The translations under genes and the position numbers were made by a program. 43,165 nucleotides of DNA from a virus, in the IMG/VR virus record IMGVR_UViG_3300005527_000096, positions 1 through 43,165 of that record; one strand, written 5' to 3'. Positions 1 to 8,081 of this stretch are shown piece by piece. Position 1 is the first letter of the stretch; every line of letters begins with the position of its first letter. Under the pieces are notes generated by a model that saw nothing but the letters and a program-made list of their open reading frames with translations, made no database searches and was not told where the DNA came from.

Positions 1-371
1 GCAGCAGCCTTAGTCTGCTTGGTGTAAGCCATAGCACGGGCCAAAGCCTTGGTGTACCGGCTGGACAGGGAGTCATAGAGGTTGTCCTCAATTGCCTCTT
101 CCGTCAGCGAGAAGCCAAGAGCAATGGTTTCGTGGTTGTAGCGAGCAGTCCATGCCTCTTGTCCGTTGTCATAAGCGATGGCAGAACCTTCGTTTTTGAC
201 AGGAGCGGCTGAGAAGCCAGACAGTTTTGTTTCTTCTTCGAAGGAACGCTCAGAGGTTTCGGTTTCGAAAATCTCTTTATGCTCTTCGCCGTAGCGAGCA
301 TACTCAAGACCAAACAAAGCGTTCAATCCCGGGAGGAGTTCCTTCAGTAGTTGTGCACGAGAAATAGCCAT
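1..371 (-). CDS. Major capsid protein (N-terminal part, runs off left edge)
   Basis: The reading frame opens with ATG at 371-369, preceded by AAGGAG at good spacing, and stays open to the left edge, giving about 123 residues. It begins MAISRAQLLKELLPGLNAL and continues with a region rich in E, S and F, then a segment ending near TKALARAMAYTKQTKAA. This N-terminal pattern is one I recognise from major head proteins of environmental podoviruses and siphoviruses. Context agrees: it follows the terminase, portal, scaffold and decoration-like genes in the usual order. The C-terminal half, including most of the HK97-type fold, lies outside the window, so the fold cannot be checked here. Confidence 0.8.
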   Translation of the reverse strand, partial: MAISRAQLLKELLPGLNALFGLEYARYGEEHKEIFETETSERSFEEETKLSGFSAAPVKNEGSAIAYDNGQEAWTARYNHETIALGFSLTEEAIEDNLYDSLSSRYTKALARAMAYTKQTKAA

Positions 372-383
372 TTAATATGCTCC

Positions 384-986
384 TTATACGCCAAGGGCGT
401 TGTAATACCGGTGCACACCAAAGTTCCATTTCACGATTACTTCCGTGTAAGAACCGGGATTGCCAGCAATTGCCGTCTCAGGTACAACATCAACAATACG
501 AACAGGCAGGGTCGTCGTAGTGTCAGTAGCATCATTGATGGCTACAGCCGAGTTACCTGTGGTCGTAGAACCGGTGTTCTGAACCAGAGCAGCGTTACGG
601 TTAACATCAGTACGATTTAAGTAACTGATGGTTGTGGTGCCAGTGTCACACACTGCGGCTTTAAACAAAGCATCCGGATCGTCCTGCACATACGCTTGCA
701 TTGTGGAGTTTGTTAAGCCACCGGGGTACGACTGACGGAAGGTCAGACCAAGTGTCGGATCGACATAGGTGCAACCAAGGAAAACACCAACTACAGAGCC
801 AGAACTTGTGGTGGTTAGTTTCGTAACATTACCATCGGAGTTCAGGTTCACAACGTCGCCAAAGAAAATAGCGGTTGTCTCACCGGAACCAATGGGGATC
901 TCACGAGTAGCACCAGCAAATACCTGACCGCCGATCAAATTGATCGGAATAAGCCCGTAAGGGCCTGATACGGTGGGATATGCCAT
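384..986 (-). CDS. Decoration-like / capsid-associated virion protein (200 aa)
   Basis: This 200-residue protein is rich in Thr, Ser, Gly, Val and Asn, lacks charged coiled coils and has no transmembrane segment; the composition suits an all-beta virion surface protein. The start follows GAGGT and an A-rich spacer. It lies 12 bp upstream of the major capsid gene in the same operon, after the scaffold. Small beta-rich proteins in this position are often head decoration or stabilisation proteins. No catalytic motif is seen. The decoration role is inferred from position and composition, not from a recognised domain. Confidence 0.5.
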   Translation of the reverse strand: MAYPTVSGPYGLIPINLIGGQVFAGATREIPIGSGETTAIFFGDVVNLNSDGNVTKLTTTSSGSVVGVFLGCTYVDPTLGLTFRQSYPGGLTNSTMQAYVQDDPDALFKAAVCDTGTTTISYLNRTDVNRNAALVQNTGSTTTGNSAVAINDATDTTTTLPVRIVDVVPETAIAGNPGSYTEVIVKWNFGVHRYYNALGV

Positions 987-1006
987 TTTTTAACCTCGTT
1001 AAAAGT

Positions 1007-1456
1007 TTATTTACCTTTACCGAACGACGTTTTAGAAGAACGCTCTTTAAAGAGCGGCATCCTCGGGTCGTTCTCTCTCATGAACGTGTTATCTACGGCT
1101 TCCATGTTGTCCTTTGTGGCCTTGGCGTAATAAGCCTTACGCTGATCCATAAATTCAACAGGGATCTTGCAGAGTAACAGTCCGGCGACCTCAATATTGT
1201 CCTTAAAGCGACTATTGGGGTCAGTTAACATCTGGAACTTAGGCTGCTCTTCAATTCGTACAGGCTCCCACCCTTCCCGCGTTTTAGCGGAAACGTTTTT
1301 GGCGTCGGACTGTCCCATTGAGGCAACTCGAATCCAACGGTATGCGTAACCCGGCTGTTTATCCGGCTCCGGTAATGCTGAAGCAGGCATCCAAGCCTTG
1401 GGGCGCTCTACGGTTGATCGATTTTCAAGTTCGCGTGCAAGTCTGTTTTCTGCCAT
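1007..1456 (-). CDS. Hypothetical virion-cluster protein (149 aa)
   Basis: The start chosen is ATG at 1456-1454 (MAENRLARE), preceded by AGGAGA at ideal spacing and 1 bp past the stop of the scaffold gene; an earlier in-frame Met would overlap that gene. The 149-residue product is basic and hydrophilic, with a central stretch PGYAYRWIRVASMG and a lysine-rich end. I do not recognise a family. It lies between scaffold and decoration-like genes, so a head assembly or head completion role is possible but unproven. The gene contains a perfect 16-bp palindrome near its 3' end (1041-1056). Confidence 0.6.
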   Translation of the reverse strand: MAENRLARELENRSTVERPKAWMPASALPEPDKQPGYAYRWIRVASMGQSDAKNVSAKTREGWEPVRIEEQPKFQMLTDPNSRFKDNIEVAGLLLCKIPVEFMDQRKAYYAKATKDNMEAVDNTFMRENDPRMPLFKERSSKTSFGKGK

Positions 1457-1457
1457 T

Positions 1458-2444
1458 TTAGTTCTCCTGTGTCTTCGCAAATTCCCGGGCATACTGCTCG
1501 GGGGTTAAACCTAACTTCTTAGCAATCATTAACTGCGACTGCTTAAGCACTATCTTTTTGGAGGATGTGCTACGCGATGCCGGAGCAACTACTGTGGCAG
1601 GTCTATCGGTGCGCGTAACGGGCTTGCCGCCCCCGTTAGTCGTTTTAATCTCGTCCCCGAAATTCTCGGGAAATTTGTCACGTATTGTTTTGTCAATACG
1701 CTGGTAATACTCGTCAGTCGTTGCATACGCCTGACCATTTTGGGCAACCAAGTCCTCATGCAACCCTAATGCCAAACTAGTCATTAGCCTGTCTTTACCG
1801 AACCAAGGATTTCGCTCTTGCCACGAACTCGCTTTTGGATCCGGCCTAGGGACTTGCTCTTGGGGACTATTTACAGCAATTTCTTTGTTTTGTAAAGAGG
1901 GTTTGTAATTTTTTATTTGCTGGAGTTTATAGTTGACAGCGGCTAACTGCTCCTGCGCGTCCACCACTTTGTCAGAATCTCCAGACTCATAAGCCTCTTT
2001 ATAGGCTCGTTTAGCCATCTCCATCTCTAGTTCGGCAGCGCTTTTTGCCGTGTCTATGAAGGATTTCTCCCCCTCAGTCAACCTAGATTTCAGGCGTTTA
2101 TTCTCTTCAAGAGCGTTTCTAGCAAAGGCTAAAGCCTCTTCCCGCTCCCTTACGGCCTCATCTTTGACCCGGCGCTCATCGTGCCAGACCTTTTTCATCT
2201 GCTTCAGGCGAGTTTTTACCTTATCGGAATACTCTTCTAACTCGTCTGCCTCTAATTCTTGGACTATCTCCTGCGGAAGCGGCGTCCTGCCTCGGTCTTC
2301 CTCCGGCGTGTCGTCCTCAATTTCTATATCAACTTCGGGTTTTCCCTTAGCTGCTACTTCATTTTCTACGGGTTTACCCTGATCTTCGCCCTCTATTTCA
2401 AACTCAAATTCGGGCTTTCCTTCTGCTTCTTTTGGTAACGGCAT
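1458..2444 (-). CDS. Capsid scaffolding-like protein (328 aa)
   Basis: This acidic protein has three visible parts. Residues 1-75 are a very acidic low-complexity region with repeated EIE and EFEIE units. Residues about 75-180 are a long charged heptad-type helix, a probable coiled coil. A C-terminal basic tail holds a QLMIAKKLGLTPEQYA segment. Acidic N-terminus, coiled coil and basic C-terminus is the classic architecture of phage scaffolding proteins, whose basic tail binds coat protein during procapsid assembly. Position between portal and major capsid genes supports this. It would be absent from mature virions. Family assignment is from architecture and context; no sequence motif proves it. 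Confidence 0.65.
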   Translation of the reverse strand: MPLPKEAEGKPEFEFEIEGEDQGKPVENEVAAKGKPEVDIEIEDDTPEEDRGRTPLPQEIVQELEADELEEYSDKVKTRLKQMKKVWHDERRVKDEAVREREEALAFARNALEENKRLKSRLTEGEKSFIDTAKSAAELEMEMAKRAYKEAYESGDSDKVVDAQEQLAAVNYKLQQIKNYKPSLQNKEIAVNSPQEQVPRPDPKASSWQERNPWFGKDRLMTSLALGLHEDLVAQNGQAYATTDEYYQRIDKTIRDKFPENFGDEIKTTNGGGKPVTRTDRPATVVAPASRSTSSKKIVLKQSQLMIAKKLGLTPEQYAREFAKTQEN

Positions 2445-2453
2445 GTTTTACTC

Positions 2454-2855
2454 CTATTTGCGGCTGATTCCACGGGGGTCTTCAACTACTCCCTCGACAG
2501 AATCATCGTTGATGATGCGGAATTCACGACCATGAATCTTTAGCCGTGTACCTGCGTGTGGGCGCACGAGAATAAAGTCCCCTTCCTTACACCAAGCCCC
2601 ACTTGGGAACCTTGCGGCGTCCTTATAGCAGTCCGGCCCCATCTTTACGACAAAAAGGACTGTGGTTAGCAGTTCTTCGTGCTGGAGAGTTAGGTCAGAT
2701 TTGATAATTCCGCTTTCGTACTGCTCTTCGATGTTAGGAATTCCACACAAAATGCGGTATCCCGAGGGATCCGGTAACTGCTTGGCTTTGCGTTCGTCCG
2801 TGTCTGGCAGAGTACTTACTTCACCTTCTTCTGTAGCGATGGCGAGTTCAGTCAT
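2454..2855 (-). CDS. GroES-like co-chaperonin (133 aa)
   Basis: The body resembles chaperonin-10: GYRILCGIP at the N-terminus (compare the GroES strand RVLVK), a mobile-loop-like stretch SGIIKSD, then VVKMGP and a GDFILVRPHAGTRLKI segment close to the Cpn10 GD-x-V-x-F pattern, ending in FRIINDDSVEGVV. The start chosen is ATG 2855-2853, which overlaps the upstream stop by 8 bp and has GGA upstream; an earlier Met would add 10 lysine-rich residues. Phage GroES analogues such as T4 gp31 pair with host GroEL to fold the capsid protein. Location between portal and scaffold fits that role. No GroEL is encoded in the window. Confidence 0.75.
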   Translation of the reverse strand: MTELAIATEEGEVSTLPDTDERKAKQLPDPSGYRILCGIPNIEEQYESGIIKSDLTLQHEELLTTVLFVVKMGPDCYKDAARFPSGAWCKEGDFILVRPHAGTRLKIHGREFRIINDDSVEGVVEDPRGISRK

Positions 2856-3042
2856 CGTCTTTTTCCATCCTTTCTTTTGTTTCAATAAGAATATTGTTTG
2901 CGATCAGAAGTCCGCGATAAATACCGCAGGCATATTGATATGCCCCAAAATCTTTGGCTTTACCTAAAACAGCATCCTGCTCGATTACTTTCATTTCCTC
3001 GCGTATCTTGTCTGAAAGATACTTGAGAATGTCATTGCTCAT
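2848..3042 (-). CDS. Small hypothetical protein between portal and GroES-like gene (64 aa)
   Basis: This 64-residue protein begins right at the portal stop (start 3042, portal stop 3043) and overlaps the GroES-like gene by 8 bp, so it is translationally embedded in the packaging operon. It is mostly helical by appearance and has a GAYQYACGIYRGLLIANNIL segment in the middle, which is moderately hydrophobic but too polar for a confident membrane helix. Small proteins of this kind are common after portal genes in environmental podoviruses. The function is not known. Confidence 0.65.
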   Translation of the reverse strand: MSNDILKYLSDKIREEMKVIEQDAVLGKAKDFGAYQYACGIYRGLLIANNILIETKERMEKDDD

Positions 3043-5538
3043 TTACTCTCCTTTTTTGGAAGGTTGTGGTCTACTACGAAGCCGAAGAAGTTCTTTGTCC
3101 CTCTCCAGCTTAATTCTCTCGTCCTCCGCCACAGCTTTGATTAGGGCATCAGACTTCTTAGCATTTAATTTCTCATCCTCAGCAGCGGCCTTTACCATAG
3201 TATTGGCTTGAGCAATCTTCTCCTGTGACTCAATCCGCCGCCGCTCAATCTCTTGCTGCTGCGCTTTGAGTTTGGCATCTGTCTGATCTTTAAGTGCTTT
3301 GCGCTCTAGATCCTGCCCTTTGAGTTGAAGCTCTTGCATCTGCATCTGGATGATGGGGTCTTGCGCTTGTTGCTGTGCCTGCTGTTGTGCAGCGGCGGCT
3401 TGGTTCTGTTGGAGCAACTGCTGAGAGGCTTGGGCTACCAGACGAGATAATGCAAACTCAATGTCCTCTGGAATCGGCTTATCCTCATCCTCAAACGTCG
3501 GTATTGGCGCTCCAACCTGTTGCTCAATTTGATTGCGATACATGTACCCAAAGTGCTCGGCAATGTGAGCTTGTAGTGCCCCCATCATCTGTTGCGCCAT
3601 TGGATTTTGACCAATCATCTGTGCAGTCATTGGATCCTGCATAAATGTCTGGTGGGTTGTAATATGGGCTTGGTGATCTTGATAAGAGAAAGCCTTGAGT
3701 GGCTTACCTTTGAGCACATCCATATTTTCTGAAACTGGATCCCGAGGTTTCTGGTCATCTTGCATCGGGACTAATTTAGCGGCGTTCCTAATGCCTAACA
3801 CCTCAAGCATCTGCCGGTGTAGATATGGCAGGTCATATAACTGAGGAGCCTGCTGAGCCAACTGCATGACTGCCTGATACTGGACAACCTTCTGCGACAT
3901 GGTTGCCGCGTTGGGGTCACTAACCGGTATTACATCTACGTCGTCGTAGTCTGACTGCTTAGCCCGTGGTGGGCCTTCTACTGGCTCGTATGAATACTCT
4001 TCAGGGGTGTAGTCACGGATGATGGTTTTTAGAAGCTTAAACTCTTGCTTCATGCTGTAGTGAATGCGTGCCTGAACGGCAGACATCACCTTGAGAGTTC
4101 TCTCTAATATAGCCAGCGTCGTGCCAACAGGAGATTGAGCACTCATGTCGGATACCTTCAGATCTGCTGCACTAGCAAATCTACGACCTTCTTCAACGAT
4201 GGTGCCCAATAGGGTATACAACACCTGACTCGGCTCCTTATATGGGAGCGTCATGATGTTGTCTTTAATAGTGCCGGAGGCTACGTCTACATCACGGAAT
4301 TCCGCCGGAGCGATTGGCGTATCATCTCCCTTAACCCGAAGACCTTTAGTTTTGAATCCTCCGGGGAGATTCGAGAGAGTACCAGCGTCAACAAGTTGGC
4401 GAATAAGAGAAGTACCAGACTTGGCAAAAGCACCAATGAGATGGATAAGACCAAAAGCGTAGAAGCCAAATCCCGGGATGTATGAATAATGGACAAAGTG
4501 ATTTCTTTTTTGTTTAAGATCATCGTCTGGGTTCCAGTTTCGGCGGATTGCTAGGACTGTCTGTGTGCCTTTTTCGATAGTAACGACGTAAGGCAGCGCA
4601 ATGCCCGTCGGCTCCCCATCCTCGTCTTTGTCCTCGTAGCCGGGAAGATCCATGTCAACATGCATCTCAAGGATCTTGTACCGATCATCGGATGAGGCAC
4701 GAAAGCCCATCTTCTCAGCGATCTTCTTTTCCACCTCGTCGAATGAATCAACTGGATCACCAAGTTCTACGTCACGATAAAAGCCTGCTACCTGTAACCT
4801 GCGCAGTTCGTTCTCTGTCTTACGCATCACATGCGTGACACGCTCAGAAGTCTGGATGTTTGACGCTCCATACGGCACGACAACGTCCTCGGCGGGCACA
4901 AATAGCGACACCTGACGCTCAAGCGATGGGTCGTAGTAGACCTTCTTGAACGCATTACCAGCCAGACCCAAGCCCCACAGCATGCGCTCATGCTCAGGCC
5001 GGTACTCAACCATGACTTCGGTTAACTGATAGTTCATGTCATCTTTGACACGAATAGCTGCTTCTTTTTTCTCTGGTGTCTCTTTGCCGATGATCTGAGT
5101 CTTAACTGGGCCTCCCGACGGGAAGGTCTCCATGATTGTCTCGGCTTGAAACTTAACTAAGGCTTCACTTAATAGTGGGTGGTAGACGCCACAAGCACCG
5201 GGCCAAGGCTCTGTCCGGTCTTCAATCTTCATACCCAGCAACTCTAGGCCATCTACGTATGTCTGCATCCAGTCTTTGCGGCTGGAGATGTCTTCTTCAA
5301 ACTCACCAAGTAAGTCACCGCATAATTCGGTCAACTCATCGTCTTCCATATCCTCAGCGAGGTTGGCGTTGAAGTCATCTTCCGCCTCTGCTTCTTCAAT
5401 CTCTAATATGGGTTGCCCATCAATGCCAATACGCACGGCTTCGGGGTCTTCGATCTCTATCTCAATAGCAGGCTCATCCATCATCTGCTCAAGATCTAAC
5501 CCTAGCGGGGCTTGTCCTAATGCTTTATCAATTGCCAT
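3043..5538 (-). CDS. Portal protein (831 aa, P22-type)
   Basis: This is the dodecameric portal at the capsid vertex through which DNA is packaged and ejected. Residues 1-75 are a very acidic extension. The core has the typical run WPGACGVYHPLLSEALVKFQ, followed by a METFPSGGPVK stretch, EHERMLWGLGLAGNAFKKVY and a VPAEDVVVPYGA segment, all typical of long P22-like portals in environmental phages. The C-terminal 140 residues are Gln/Ala-rich and then a charged coiled coil, matching the barrel region of P22-type portals. The start has AAGGA upstream and lies 10 bp after the terminase stop. The length of 831 residues fits the P22-type class, which is longer than HK97-type portals. Confidence 0.88.
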   Translation of the reverse strand: MAIDKALGQAPLGLDLEQMMDEPAIEIEIEDPEAVRIGIDGQPILEIEEAEAEDDFNANLAEDMEDDELTELCGDLLGEFEEDISSRKDWMQTYVDGLELLGMKIEDRTEPWPGACGVYHPLLSEALVKFQAETIMETFPSGGPVKTQIIGKETPEKKEAAIRVKDDMNYQLTEVMVEYRPEHERMLWGLGLAGNAFKKVYYDPSLERQVSLFVPAEDVVVPYGASNIQTSERVTHVMRKTENELRRLQVAGFYRDVELGDPVDSFDEVEKKIAEKMGFRASSDDRYKILEMHVDMDLPGYEDKDEDGEPTGIALPYVVTIEKGTQTVLAIRRNWNPDDDLKQKRNHFVHYSYIPGFGFYAFGLIHLIGAFAKSGTSLIRQLVDAGTLSNLPGGFKTKGLRVKGDDTPIAPAEFRDVDVASGTIKDNIMTLPYKEPSQVLYTLLGTIVEEGRRFASAADLKVSDMSAQSPVGTTLAILERTLKVMSAVQARIHYSMKQEFKLLKTIIRDYTPEEYSYEPVEGPPRAKQSDYDDVDVIPVSDPNAATMSQKVVQYQAVMQLAQQAPQLYDLPYLHRQMLEVLGIRNAAKLVPMQDDQKPRDPVSENMDVLKGKPLKAFSYQDHQAHITTHQTFMQDPMTAQMIGQNPMAQQMMGALQAHIAEHFGYMYRNQIEQQVGAPIPTFEDEDKPIPEDIEFALSRLVAQASQQLLQQNQAAAAQQQAQQQAQDPIIQMQMQELQLKGQDLERKALKDQTDAKLKAQQQEIERRRIESQEKIAQANTMVKAAAEDEKLNAKKSDALIKAVAEDERIKLERDKELLRLRSRPQPSKKGE

Positions 5539-5547
5539 ATTCTGTCC

Positions 5548-7068
5548 TTAGTAATAGCCTTCGAAGTGCCTTTTAAACTGCGGAGTTTCTTCAGGCTCAT
5601 CTAAATTAGTACGAATGTACCCGCCCTTGCGGAATCTCATCAACGCGAGGGATACAGAGTCAACGTAGTCATCATGCTCGCCAGCGGGAAAAGATGCAAC
5701 CTCATCAATTACTTCTTCCGCCCACTGGGTGTTCGGTGCCCACACTCTACCACTAGCAAATAGGTCTGACACAGCGTTCAAACGGCTAATCTTGTCGTTA
5801 CCCCTGCTCGGCGTGAACTCCTGCACAGGTATCCCCATAGCCCGCATCTCGTAAATTAAGGGCGACCCAGAAGCTTTTTTCTCTATGATCACGCTGTCTG
5901 GATCCCACTCTTTATATTGATCAATAGCTTCTTGTTTGAGCCTTGGGAACTCCATCCGATCCCTAAAAGCGTTCAAAAGTATGATGTTTGCCTGCATTAG
6001 CCCCGTGTCATCGGGCTGATAGAACACCCCCCAAGTCGTCAGGGCGCTGTAGTCGGAGCGCTGGCTCTTCTCAAAGGCCGTATCCCATGCCATCAGAGTA
6101 AATTCGCAGCTTGGTGGGTCATCTTTCTCCCAAACCTGCCACCATTCCCGCTTAACTATGGCTGAACTCTCGGAAACGGGGTTCTGCTGGTACTGCGCCT
6201 GCCATTTACTGTTAGGAAGTTCTTCTTTTAGGGCCGCTAATTCCTTTAAAGACCAAAATTCAGGCCATAAAGGCTTGCCAGACGGCAAAAGAGCCGGAAA
6301 TTCGATGACTTCCCACTCTTCCCCACCCCTTTGGGCTGCGCTTTTAATAACTTGGCCCGTCAAATCGCGTTTTGACCACCTCGTCATCACTATAACGATG
6401 CTTCCACCCGGCTGTAGACGCTGCCGAGGGCCTGATGTGTACCACTCGTAGGTCTTGTCGTAGATATCTGGGTTTACTTCTGCGAGGGCGGCTTCTTGTT
6501 CCGAGTGAGGGTCGTCAATAATGAGCAAATCCGCGCCTTTACCAGTAACAGCGCCCCCCACACCGATAGCGAAATAGTCTCCACCAGCGTTAGTCGCCCA
6601 CCGCCCAGCAGCTTTAGAGTCCGCTTGTAGCCCAACTCCCGGAAATACCGTTGTATAGACGTCTTGATCGACAAGATTTCGTACCTTTCTACCAAACCCA
6701 ACGGCTAGTTCTGCCGTATGGCTGGTCTGGATTACCTTCTTACCCGGATAGTTGCCCAAAAACCAAGCTGGTAACAGGTAAGACGCAAATTCTGACTTAG
6801 TGTGCCGGGGTGGCATATTGATAATCAGCCGCTTTAGTTCCCCCCTTGCTACCCGCTCAAAGGCACGAGCCATCCGCTTGTGGTGCGCCCCCTCAATAAA
6901 GTGGGGCCAGACCTTTTTCACAAAATGCATAAAGTTAGTGGCGGCATCCTCGCGGTCTTTTACGACCTCTAGTTTGTCTAGATCCTCCAAAAGGCGTCGC
7001 AGATCCGCCTCGGGTATAGAGCCGAGGTTGTTTAGGAGGGATTTGACTTCATTCGGGCTTATCTGCAC
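5548..7068 (-). CDS. terL: Terminase large subunit (506 aa)
   Basis: This is the packaging motor ATPase and nuclease. The adaptor and Walker A-like motif NMPPRHTKSE is at residues 84-93, with basic residues before the TKS as usual for terminases. Walker B LLIIDDPH is at 181-188, and a coupling-type motif IVMTRW is at 226-231. The C-terminal RNase H-like nuclease shows D329 (AWDTAF), E396 (VIIEKKASG) and D467/D470 (HDDYVDS). Length is normal. Translation starts at GTG 7068, preceded by GGGGG, and overlaps the small subunit gene by 20 bp, implying coupled translation. A headful or site-specific mode cannot be told from the sequence alone. Confidence 0.95.
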   Translation of the reverse strand: MQISPNEVKSLLNNLGSIPEADLRRLLEDLDKLEVVKDREDAATNFMHFVKKVWPHFIEGAHHKRMARAFERVARGELKRLIINMPPRHTKSEFASYLLPAWFLGNYPGKKVIQTSHTAELAVGFGRKVRNLVDQDVYTTVFPGVGLQADSKAAGRWATNAGGDYFAIGVGGAVTGKGADLLIIDDPHSEQEAALAEVNPDIYDKTYEWYTSGPRQRLQPGGSIVIVMTRWSKRDLTGQVIKSAAQRGGEEWEVIEFPALLPSGKPLWPEFWSLKELAALKEELPNSKWQAQYQQNPVSESSAIVKREWWQVWEKDDPPSCEFTLMAWDTAFEKSQRSDYSALTTWGVFYQPDDTGLMQANIILLNAFRDRMEFPRLKQEAIDQYKEWDPDSVIIEKKASGSPLIYEMRAMGIPVQEFTPSRGNDKISRLNAVSDLFASGRVWAPNTQWAEEVIDEVASFPAGEHDDYVDSVSLALMRFRKGGYIRTNLDEPEETPQFKRHFEGYY

Positions 7069-7666
7069 CGTCGCCCCCGTCTACCTCGTGCGCCTCAACT
7101 TCAATCAAACCTAGTTCTTCCTCAGTACTTGACTTTGCGTCCTCAACGTCCTGTGTATTGGCTAGCAGCAGGCGCTTTAGCTTGGCCTCAATCGCTTTGC
7201 GTAGATCGTCAGATGTCTTGTGGGTAATGGTTATTTCCGACTTTTCAGTAAACGCACCAATGTCCGACATCTTCCCAATAAGCTCTAAGGCCCGCAGTTC
7301 GTGTTTGGTGTCTCCGCAAGCAGAGATATCCAGTAGCTTATTCAGTATGTAGGTTCTGGCTTGGGCGGCATCCGCCACAATGGCCTTGTCGTACTCACTT
7401 AGCAGCGCCGAGAGCCTTACTGCAACTGGGCTTTCGTATAGCTGTGGTGGATTGTTCTGAGTTTTCTTGGTTGTATCGACAGATCGGAACAATGCTTGCG
7501 CCTTCTTCTCGTCGTCTTCCGTCATCTCAAACGGCATACCAAGCTCAGAGAGCAGCGCAGCGGTTGAAGCGGCAACTCTAGCGTTCTCCGAAAACGAAGA
7601 CGCTACCTGATCATCATAGGAATCAGGCAAAGGGTGGGCGCTATCTGGCGTAATAGATAGTGTCAT
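7049..7666 (-). CDS. Terminase small subunit-like protein (205 aa)
   Basis: The gene is first in the leftward late operon, directly upstream of and overlapping the large terminase. The middle section (about residues 95-150) has the run YILNKLLDIS, then ELRALELIGKMSDIGAFTEKSEITI, the pattern seen in terminase small subunits of this phage type, where a helix-rich DNA-binding region precedes an oligomerisation region. The C-terminus is acidic. The small subunit would recognise the packaging start site on phage DNA. A Shine-Dalgarno GGAG lies about 13 bp upstream of the ATG, which is longer than usual, so a slightly downstream start is possible. Confidence 0.7.
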   Translation of the reverse strand: MTLSITPDSAHPLPDSYDDQVASSFSENARVAASTAALLSELGMPFEMTEDDEKKAQALFRSVDTTKKTQNNPPQLYESPVAVRLSALLSEYDKAIVADAAQARTYILNKLLDISACGDTKHELRALELIGKMSDIGAFTEKSEITITHKTSDDLRKAIEAKLKRLLLANTQDVEDAKSSTEEELGLIEVEAHEVDGGDGADKPE

Positions 7667-7717
7667 GGAGGAAACGAGGCTCCAAAAAAGTATAGGGGGT
7701 GCGTTTCATTGGCGCCG

Positions 7718-7745
7718 AGTATAGCACCGATTTTAAAAAATGCAA
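7718..7745 (-). promoter_or_regulatory. Late leftward promoter candidate
   Basis: Read on the minus strand, TTGCAT at 7745-7740 is followed after 16 bp by TATACT at 7723-7718. The start site would fall roughly 40 bp upstream of the terS ATG. It is the only good sigma70-type match between the neighbouring terminator (8036-8060) and terS, so it probably drives the packaging and structural genes. The same -35 hexamer and spacing occur in the leftward promoter at 9642-9669. Confidence 0.55.
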
Positions 7746-8035
7746 GGGGTGTGGGGGACTTGGATAACCCCCATCGTCAAAAAAGGGCGCCCCCACGAAA
7801 AAATTATATACCCCCCGGGGGCTTGGAAATCAAAAAGACAAGGGGGGTGTTTAACTAGAGGACTTAATCCCCCTAGCGGTAAAATTTGCCTAGGGGTGGG
7901 GGCATTCTATTTATGTGATATTGACAGTGCAGAATAATGTGTATGTGGCGGACTAGTAACATCTGCGTGTATTTGGGGGGTCGGGGATGGGTGGGGTCGC
8001 TGGGCGCCTGATGCGCTGCTGGGTGGCCGGACAAT
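7746..8035. other. Non-coding stretch rich in G and C runs
   Basis: No credible gene lies here. The stretch between the paralogue terminator and the late promoter is packed with homopolymer G and C runs: a C6G5 palindrome near 7814, G6 near 7844, and a 7-bp inverted repeat CCCCTAG/CTAGGGG near 7869-7896. At 7975-7996 the plus strand reads G6-TC-G4-AT-G3-T-G4, which meets the usual G-quadruplex pattern. Its position immediately upstream of the terminase genes makes it a candidate packaging recognition region; this is inference. Confidence 0.5.
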
Positions 8036-8060
8036 AAAAAACCCCGGCGCGTGGCCGGGG
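8036..8060 (-). terminator. Rho-independent terminator of the 223-aa leftward gene
   Basis: On the minus strand a 7-bp GC stem (CCCCGGC paired with GCCGGGG, 5-nt loop, 8042-8060) is followed directly by six T residues (8041-8036). It lies 22 bp past the stop of the gene ending at 8082. It isolates that gene from the late operon. Confidence 0.88.
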
Positions 8061-8081
8061 CTGCTGCTGGGTGCTGCTCGA

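Noticed and set aside
1041-1056. Perfect 16-bp palindrome CGCTCTTTAAAGAGCG in a virion gene
   Set aside because: It is a single copy in a coding region without other signals; it may be chance.
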